Source of the DNA: Faucicola sp048551375
GTDB lineage: Bacteria > Pseudomonadota > Gammaproteobacteria > Pseudomonadales > Moraxellaceae
Assembly: GCF_048551375.1 (NCBI RefSeq)
Contig: NZ_JBLYZJ010000022.1
Coordinates: 1-28,667, forward strand
Direction of reading: 5' to 3'
Length of the DNA: 28,667 nucleotides
A program made the position numbers and the translations under genes. The notes under the pieces are model-generated. The model worked only from the letters and a program-made list of their open reading frames with translations, had not been told where the DNA came from and did not search any database. Shown in pieces: positions 24,141 through 28,667 of the stretch; position 1 is the stretch's first letter, and every line of letters starts with the position of its first letter.

Positions 24141-25265
24141 TTATTTTGCCGTGCTAGCAGGTGTAGCAGTTGCAGTGGCAACCACAGTAGTTGCTGGTTT
24201 GTCTTTGGTTTCTGCCAATGAATATACATACGCAGAAAGTAGCATAATACGCTCGTTACCCAATTTGCTATCCCAATGTGGCATGACACCTGCACGACCG
24301 TTACGTACCGTGGTGCGTACAGTTTCACGGTCACCACCATATAACCAAGTGTTGTCCGTTAGGTTCAATGCACCGACATCTTTGCTACCTTTACCATCTT
24401 TACCATGACATACCGCACAGTTGGCTTCAAAGATGGCTTTACCTTGGGTAACCATCGTTTGGTTAAGCTCGCCATTTTCTTTTGAGCCATGCTCAGGTGA
24501 TAGTGATAGCACATATTCTGCTGCTGCACGTACACCATCTTCACCGATTTGGGCTTTCCATGCCGGCATACCACCCACACGACCATGCTGAATGGTTTGT
24601 AGGATTTTTTCTGGTGTGCCACCATAAATCCAGTCATTGTCAGTCAAGTTTGGATAACCTGTTGCACCACGAGCCTGTGAGCCATGACAAACTGAACAGT
24701 TTTGTAAGAACAAACGTTGACCAATTTTGATTGCCTGTGGGTTTTGCGATAATTTTTCTACCGCAGGAGCAAGGGCAACGATTTGTTTGTCAATTTCTGT
24801 TTTTAGACCTGTATCAGGGGTTGCATTTTTGGCTTGTTTGTCTTGTAGCTGTTTTAGACTCGCTAATTGTGCAGTGACACCAGCATCTTGCAAGATTTTA
24901 TCATTAAAGGTTTTGATAAATACCGCATTGTTGCTTTGTAGGTCACTGGCTAATTCGTTAGCACTGGTCCAAGGTACTTCTTGACCATCAACCTTCACAG
25001 TTGTAATGCCTTTCCAACGCTCTGGCATAATAGATGGGAATAACACAAAATACAATAATCCCCACGCTAATGTTCCCCAAAAGATAACCAACCACCATTT
25101 TGGCAAGGGTCGGTCATATTCTTGGATACCATCATACACATGACCTGTTGTGCCATCGTCTTCCATAGTTGGGCGGTAGTTCAGAGTACCTGCCAACCAC
25201 CATAGAATCCATAACCAACAGCCTAGTGATAAAATGGTAACCCATATACTCCAAAATAGGCTCAT
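24141..25265 (-). CDS. ccoP: cbb3-type cytochrome c oxidase diheme subunit III (CcoP)
   Basis: The protein has 374 residues. Two N-terminal membrane helices (about 5-27 and 57-76) flank the conserved DGIQEYDRPLPKWWL segment (about 45-59). The periplasmic part holds two cytochrome c domains with heme sites CSVCH (190-194) and CAVCH (283-287). The axial Met candidates lie in GGMPAW (about 231-236) and GVMPHW (about 326-331). It passes electrons from soluble cytochromes to CcoO/CcoN. The stretch between the second helix and the first heme (about 80-180) is longer than I expect for CcoP and is rich in Lys, Gln and Asp. The tail is Ala/Thr-rich (VVATATATPASTAK). The start overlaps the ccoQ stop by four bases. 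Confidence 0.95.
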   Translation of the reverse strand: MSLFWSIWVTILSLGCWLWILWWLAGTLNYRPTMEDDGTTGHVYDGIQEYDRPLPKWWLVIFWGTLAWGLLYFVLFPSIMPERWKGITTVKVDGQEVPWTSANELASDLQSNNAVFIKTFNDKILQDAGVTAQLASLKQLQDKQAKNATPDTGLKTEIDKQIVALAPAVEKLSQNPQAIKIGQRLFLQNCSVCHGSQARGATGYPNLTDNDWIYGGTPEKILQTIQHGRVGGMPAWKAQIGEDGVRAAAEYVLSLSPEHGSKENGELNQTMVTQGKAIFEANCAVCHGKDGKGSKDVGALNLTDNTWLYGGDRETVRTTVRNGRAGVMPHWDSKLGNERIMLLSAYVYSLAETKDKPATTVVATATATPASTAK

Positions 25266-25435
25266 TTTTTATCCTTATTGCGTTCTGATGTGTGGATAAT
25301 ATCTTCCTCATCTAACGCAAGTTGTGCATCTTCTTCAAATCTTTGACGATTGCTTGGTGAGTAAGCCCACCAAACAATCGCAATAAAGGCAATGAATGCC
25401 GCTACAGTTGCGATACTGTGTAATGTACCTAACAT
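25262..25435 (-). CDS. ccoQ: cbb3-type oxidase assembly subunit CcoQ
   Basis: A 57-residue protein is encoded on the minus strand between ccoO and ccoP. It begins MLGTLHSIATVAAFIAFIAI and continues VWWAYSPSNRQRFEEDAQLA. It has one membrane helix (about 6-25), then the conserved WWAYSPSNRQRFEEDA and an acidic/basic tail ending KDKK, which is the CcoQ/FixQ pattern. In other bacteria it stabilises the core complex. Its ATG overlaps the ccoO stop by one base (TAATG), and its TGA overlaps the ccoP ATG (ATGA), so translation is coupled across the operon. Confidence 0.93.
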   Translation of the reverse strand: MLGTLHSIATVAAFIAFIAIVWWAYSPSNRQRFEEDAQLALDEEDIIHTSERNKDKK

Positions 25436-26052
25436 TAGCGTTGTCCTTGCATTGCTGTACCAAGCTGTTGTAGATAAGCAACCACGGCATCAAGTTCAGT
25501 TTTACCTTGTACCGCATCAGGTGCACCTGCGATATCTGCATCACTATAAGGGACACCAAAGCGATCACGGAATAGTTTCATTTTTGCTTGAACTTCTTGA
25601 CCATTAACATTGTTTTTGGCAAGCCATGGGAAAGGAGGCATCACAGATTCTGGTACTAACGCTTGAGGGTTAATCAAGTGTTCTTTTTGCCAGTCATTTG
25701 AGTAGCGTCCACCCACACGAGCTAAGTCAGGACCTGTACGTTTTGAACCCCATAAAAATGGGTGATCCCAGGCAGACTCAGCTGCACGTGAGTAAGGTCC
25801 ATAACGCTCTACCTCTGCACGCAATGGGCGTACCATTTGGGTGTGACAGACGTGACAACCTTCACGAATATAAATATCACGACCTTCAAGCTCAAGGGCA
25901 GTCCAAGGCTTCATATTTGGTAAAGGTTGGTTTACATCCTTGGTAAAAACTAAAGGTACAATTTCAACCAAGGTCGCAAAGCCAATTGAAACAACAATCA
26001 ATAGCAGTAGAAGACCTGTATTTTTTTCAATAATTTCATGATTGATTTTCAT
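25435..26052 (-). CDS. ccoO: cbb3-type cytochrome c oxidase monoheme subunit II (CcoO)
   Basis: The protein has 205 residues. One N-terminal membrane helix (about 12-35) is followed by a periplasmic cytochrome c domain. The heme motif CHVCH is at 66-70 within EGRDIYIREGCHVCHTQMVRP. GPYSRAAESAWDHPFLWGSKRTGPDLARVGGRYS (about 86-119) and SVMPPFPWL (about 135-143, axial Met) are typical of CcoO/FixO. It relays electrons from CcoP to CcoN. The gene begins 11 bases after the ccoN stop, with an AAGGAG-like site before the ATG. Confidence 0.96.
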   Translation of the reverse strand: MKINHEIIEKNTGLLLLLIVVSIGFATLVEIVPLVFTKDVNQPLPNMKPWTALELEGRDIYIREGCHVCHTQMVRPLRAEVERYGPYSRAAESAWDHPFLWGSKRTGPDLARVGGRYSNDWQKEHLINPQALVPESVMPPFPWLAKNNVNGQEVQAKMKLFRDRFGVPYSDADIAGAPDAVQGKTELDAVVAYLQQLGTAMQGQR

Positions 26053-26063
26053 GAGTCCTCTCC

Positions 26064-27533
26064 TTAAGCTTGATGAGTGGTCGCAGTTTCTGCAATGGGA
26101 GCAGAATCAAGCACTTTAACAGGTTTGGTTGCTGGCAATGTGACGGTCTTATACACGTTATATGCCATTACTAGCATACCAGAAACATACAATAAACCAC
26201 CAAATGCACGACCAATATAAGGGAAGTGTGAGAACAATACGGTATCAACAAAGCTATATACCAAGGTACCATCAGGGTTGGTCGCGCGCCACATCATACC
26301 TTGACCAATACCCGAAATCCACATAGACACGATATAGAAAATCGTACCTGCTGTCGCAAGCCAAAAGTGAGCAGTAATCAAATCAATTGAATACATTTTC
26401 TCTTTTTTCCATAGACGTGGAATCAGCACGTATAATGAACCTACAGTAATCATACCTACCCAACCCAATGCACCTGAATGCACATGACCAACAGTCCAGT
26501 CAGTATTGTGTGACAAAGCATTCACGGTCTTAATAGACATCATCGGGCCTTCAAAAGTTGACATTGCATAGAAAGATAATGCAACAATCAAAAAGCGAAT
26601 GATAGGGTCAGTACGTAATTTATCCCAGCTACCAGATAAGGTTAAGACACCATTAATCATACCACCCCAAGATGGTGCAAATAAAATTAGTGAGAAAACC
26701 ATACCCAAAGACTGTGTCCAGTCAGGTAATGCTGAGTAATGAAGATGGTGACCACCCGCCCACATATAAGACGCAATCAACGCCCAAAAGTGGATAATAG
26801 ATAAACGATAAGAATAAACTGGGCGACCAATTTGGACAGGTACAAAGTAATACATCATACCCAAGAATGCTGCTGTCAAATAAAAACCAACTGCATTATG
26901 ACCGTACCACCATTGCACCATTGCATCCGTTGCACCACCAAACAATGAATAAGATTTCCAAAAGCTTAGTGGAACTGCCATGCTATTCACAATATGTAGT
27001 AAAGCAATCGTTAAAATAAACGCTGCAAAGAACCAGTTTGCCACATAAATGTGTGAGGTTTTGCGTTTAAATAATGTACCGAAGAACACAATTGCATACG
27101 CTACCCAAACAATGGCAATTAAAACATCAATTGGCCATTCAAGTTCGGCATATTCTTTTGTAGAAGTCAAACCTAGTGGCAACGTAATCACGGCTGCCAC
27201 AATGACTAAGTTCCAACCCCAAAAGGTAAACCATGCCAAATAGGGGGCAAACAGACGTGTTTTACACGTTCTTTGTACAATATAATACGAAGTCGCAAAT
27301 AATGCACAACCACCGAATGCGAAAATCACCGCATTGGTGTGTAATGGACGCAAATGGCTAAATGTTAGCCAAGGAATCCCAAAATTAAGGGCGGGCCATG
27401 CTAATTGCGATGCAATGAACACCCCAACCGCCATACCGATAATACCGTAAACTACCGCCATGATAGAAAAAAGTTTAATAACTTCAATTTCATAATCATC
27501 GGTAGCTGGTATTGCTGTGTTTTGTAAATTCAT
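26064..27533 (-). CDS. ccoN: cbb3-type cytochrome c oxidase catalytic subunit I (CcoN)
   Basis: The protein has 489 residues with about 12 membrane helices. Expected metal ligands are present: H65 in LRPLHTNAVIFAFGG (low-spin heme b), H212 in WWYGHNAVGF and the pair H262/H263 in WAGGHHLHYSALPDW (CuB), and H350/H352 in TVGHVHSGALGW (hemes b3 and b). Y256 (SYMWAG) is in the position of the cross-linked Tyr of cbb3 enzymes. It reduces oxygen to water at high affinity and pumps protons. It is the first gene of ccoNOQP, with AAAGGA upstream of the ATG. The 459 bases upstream contain no Anr/FNR box that I can recognise. Confidence 0.97.
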   Translation of the reverse strand: MNLQNTAIPATDDYEIEVIKLFSIMAVVYGIIGMAVGVFIASQLAWPALNFGIPWLTFSHLRPLHTNAVIFAFGGCALFATSYYIVQRTCKTRLFAPYLAWFTFWGWNLVIVAAVITLPLGLTSTKEYAELEWPIDVLIAIVWVAYAIVFFGTLFKRKTSHIYVANWFFAAFILTIALLHIVNSMAVPLSFWKSYSLFGGATDAMVQWWYGHNAVGFYLTAAFLGMMYYFVPVQIGRPVYSYRLSIIHFWALIASYMWAGGHHLHYSALPDWTQSLGMVFSLILFAPSWGGMINGVLTLSGSWDKLRTDPIIRFLIVALSFYAMSTFEGPMMSIKTVNALSHNTDWTVGHVHSGALGWVGMITVGSLYVLIPRLWKKEKMYSIDLITAHFWLATAGTIFYIVSMWISGIGQGMMWRATNPDGTLVYSFVDTVLFSHFPYIGRAFGGLLYVSGMLVMAYNVYKTVTLPATKPVKVLDSAPIAETATTHQA

Positions 27534-27913
27534 TCGATGATTTCCTTTACAGCCTATATTATCAACAAGTTTAAGCGTGTTAAACAGCGATAACAGGGCT
27601 TAAACCTACGACTTAATACTGGGTATTGTAACTTAATCTTTGCTAAATATCACCTAATGTAATCACTATCCTGCAAAAAAAAGTTACACACTGAAGCATT
27701 ATAATATGAAAATATAAAAAAACCATAAAAAATGTAGGGATTTTTGACGAAATCACCGTCTATCACGGATTTTTTGCTGTATTTTTTTAAAAAAAGAATG
27801 AAATTTTTTTAATTTTCGACCCTAGTTAAGATTAACTGATAAAAATCTTGTACCAATGGAAAGTAGAGGGAATGGCATAGCGATTTTATACGGTTGTGCG
27901 GATGTAATAGGCA
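27534..27913. other. AT-rich gap between ccoN and the SCP2 gene
   Basis: This divergent intergenic region holds no reading frame I would call a gene. It contains A/T tracts (about 27720-27825) and a TATAAT on the minus strand (27703-27698) that could be the ccoN -10, but no good -35 at the right spacing. A small bulged hairpin around 27748-27775 (CCG/CGG core) is followed by T residues on the plus strand. No TTGAT-N4-ATCAA site was found. Confidence 0.5.
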
Positions 27914-27942
27914 TTGTAAAAATTACCCAAAGCAGTTAATAT
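27914..27942 (+). promoter_or_regulatory. Likely promoter of the SCP2-domain gene
   Basis: TTGTAA (27914-27919), a 17-bp spacer and TAATAT (27937-27942) lie about 50 bases before the ATG at 27993. The match is moderate. A TTGACA at about 27950 is too close to the gene to have a fitting -10. Confidence 0.5.
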
Positions 27943-27992
27943 GCTAAGTTTGACAATAATATGATGGCTACATTTATTAAGGAAACAACATC

Positions 27993-28382
27993 ATGGCAAA
28001 AATGCTTACCCCAGAATGGTTTACCCAAGTTAATGAATTAACCCAACAAGCAGGCGAATTAAACATTTCACCTGCCCTCAAGAATGTTTCGATTAATCTT
28101 AACGTCACCAATGAAGGCGGTGATGCGGTATCGGCTTCTTTTTATGATGGTACGATTCACCAAGGTAGCAAAGATGGAGCATTGACCACACTCAACCTTG
28201 ATGCGGAAACACTAAAAGCCGTGTTTCTTGAGCGTGATATGAACAAAGCGATGGAAGCCTTTATGGCAGGTAAAATCCGTGTTGATGGCGATATGGGGCA
28301 ATTGATGTCAATTCAGACGTTGACTGCCAGCCCAGAACAAAAACAACTATTTAAAAATATTTTGGCGATTACCGAAGTATAA
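27993..28382 (+). CDS. SCP2 sterol-carrier-like domain protein
   Basis: The protein has 129 residues and is cytoplasmic, with no signal peptide. Most of it is one SCP2-type fold: INLNVTNEGGDAVSASFYDG (about 29-48), a strand-turn region with TLNLDAETLKAVFLERDMNKAMEAFMAGKIRVDGDMGQLM (about 65-104), and a C-terminal helix (about 110-128). The AFMAGKIRVDGD block is the most recognisable mark. SCP2 domains bind lipids or other hydrophobic ligands; the ligand here is unknown. It stands alone with AAGGA before the ATG and a strong terminator after it. Confidence 0.85.
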   Translation: MAKMLTPEWFTQVNELTQQAGELNISPALKNVSINLNVTNEGGDAVSASFYDGTIHQGSKDGALTTLNLDAETLKAVFLERDMNKAMEAFMAGKIRVDGDMGQLMSIQTLTASPEQKQLFKNILAITEV

Positions 28383-28394
28383 TATCAAAACCAA

Positions 28395-28432
28395 AAAAAG
28401 CACCGTTTCTGTGATTAGAAATGGTGCTTTTT
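28395..28432 (+). terminator. Terminator of the SCP2-domain gene
   Basis: A 16-bp stem with one G-T wobble pairs 28395-28410 (AAAAAGCACCGTTTCT) with 28417-28432 around a 6-base loop, ending in a T run. It starts 12 bases after the stop codon and is a strong intrinsic terminator. Confidence 0.92.
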
Positions 28433-28479
28433 TATGTCCATGATTATTGGTGTTTTCATTAAAGGTATTAATTTTCAAT

Positions 28480-28496
28480 GGTGCGTGGGACGCACC
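28480..28496. repeat. Short palindrome GGTGCGT-GGG-ACGCACC
   Basis: A perfect 7-bp inverted repeat with a 3-base loop lies just after the SCP2 terminator. The form is like other small intergenic palindromes in this window (18980, 24006). No second copy was seen here, though GGTGCGTA occurs near both tRNA-Asn promoters. Confidence 0.6.
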
Positions 28497-28525
28497 TTAC
28501 AAGTTTGTCGGATTTGGCATAAAGC

Positions 28526-28546
28526 CCCCTCTTTTATAAAGAGGGG
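28526..28546. repeat. Short palindrome CCCCTCTTT-TAT-AAAGAGGGG
   Basis: A perfect 9-bp inverted repeat with a 3-base loop is followed by TTGGGGGAG. It belongs to the cluster of repeats in the last 200 bases of the window. Confidence 0.6.
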
Positions 28547-28568
28547 TTGGGGGAGATTTAAAAAGTAT

Positions 28569-28582
28569 AGGACTTACGCAAA
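28569..28582. repeat. Second copy of the MITE terminal repeat
   Basis: TAGGACTTACGCAA is identical to the left terminus of the element at 1255-1390. Its partner terminus is not in the window, so either the element continues beyond 28667 or this is a solo end. Confidence 0.75.
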
Positions 28583-28595
28583 AATGCCATTTTGT

Positions 28596-28667
28596 AGGTT
28601 GGGTGGAAGAATGACACCCAACATAAACCATTCAAATTGTTGGGTATCGCAAGCTCTACCCAACCTA
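28596..28667. repeat. Inverted-repeat element TAGGTTGGGT...ACCCAACCTA
   Basis: The 72-bp unit is bounded by perfect 10-bp inverted termini (28596-28605 and 28658-28667). Inside are further ACCCAACA/TGTTGGGT arms (about 28617-28624 and 28638-28645), so the whole can fold into a compound stem. It begins 13 bases after the MITE terminus and ends exactly at the window edge, so it may be nested inside a larger element. Confidence 0.7.

Noticed and set aside
24130..24984. Several open frames on both strands within ccoP
   Set aside because: They are alternative frames of the intact, motif-complete ccoP gene.
27740..27760. FNR-like TTGAC-GAA-ATCAC upstream of ccoN
   Set aside because: The spacer is three bases instead of four and both half-sites are imperfect.
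1..28667. CRISPR array, prophage or intact insertion sequence
   Set aside because: There are no regularly spaced direct repeats, phage structural genes or transposase reading frames in the window.

Overview
The window looks like chromosomal DNA of an AT-rich gammaproteobacterium, most likely a Moraxellaceae member (Moraxella/Faucicola or close to Psychrobacter). This rests on a Wza-Wzb-Wzc polysaccharide locus with a WbpM-type dehydratase, a Wzi protein, a ccoNOQP operon, the local gene order and short intergenic palindromes. The genus is inferred from protein character, not from a database match.

Left edge (1-1740): two nearly identical tRNA-Asn genes on the minus strand, each with its own sigma-70-like promoter. 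A secreted DUF2059 protein follows, then a 136-bp MITE-like element with perfect terminal inverted repeats, then a tRNA-Val/tRNA-Asp pair with promoter and terminator.

Centre (1741-17825): a Wzx/Wzy-dependent surface polysaccharide locus, all on the plus strand. The order is wza, wzb, wzc (export and phosphoregulation); a WbpM-type and an FnlA/CapE-type UDP-GlcNAc 4,6-dehydratase; wzx; a GT2 transferase; an EpsG-type wzy; two GT4 transferases; a WbpV/WreQ-like reductase or epimerase; and a small PglC/WcaJ-type phosphoglycosyl transferase. A terminator at about 16057-16092 closes the run, and the outer-membrane capsule protein Wzi follows. WbpM makes UDP-4-keto-6-deoxy-GlcNAc, the reductase probably makes UDP-QuiNAc or UDP-FucNAc, and the phosphoglycosyl transferase primes undecaprenyl phosphate. 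Three glycosyltransferases extend the unit, Wzx flips it, Wzy polymerises it, Wza/Wzc export it and Wzi anchors it. One priming enzyme plus three transferases fits a repeat unit of about four sugars. The core from about 8.8 to 15.4 kb is visibly AT-richer than its flanks, as expected for an exchangeable serotype cassette.

Right part (17844-28382): housekeeping genes. These are ttcA and an AI-2E/PerM family transporter on the minus strand; purM, a DJ-1/PfpI protein, purN and dcd on the plus strand; the cbb3 oxidase operon ccoNOQP on the minus strand, including a 57-residue ccoQ; and an SCP2-domain protein on the plus strand. A decayed antitoxin/PIN-toxin pair lies between the PfpI gene and purN. 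The last 230 bases hold a cluster of palindromic repeats, including another copy of the terminal repeat seen at 1255.

I found no CRISPR array, intact transposase, prophage gene or clearly new defence system. The best leads are the decayed toxin-antitoxin module, the MITE family, the incomplete FnlA pathway and a short upstream reading frame ahead of wzy.
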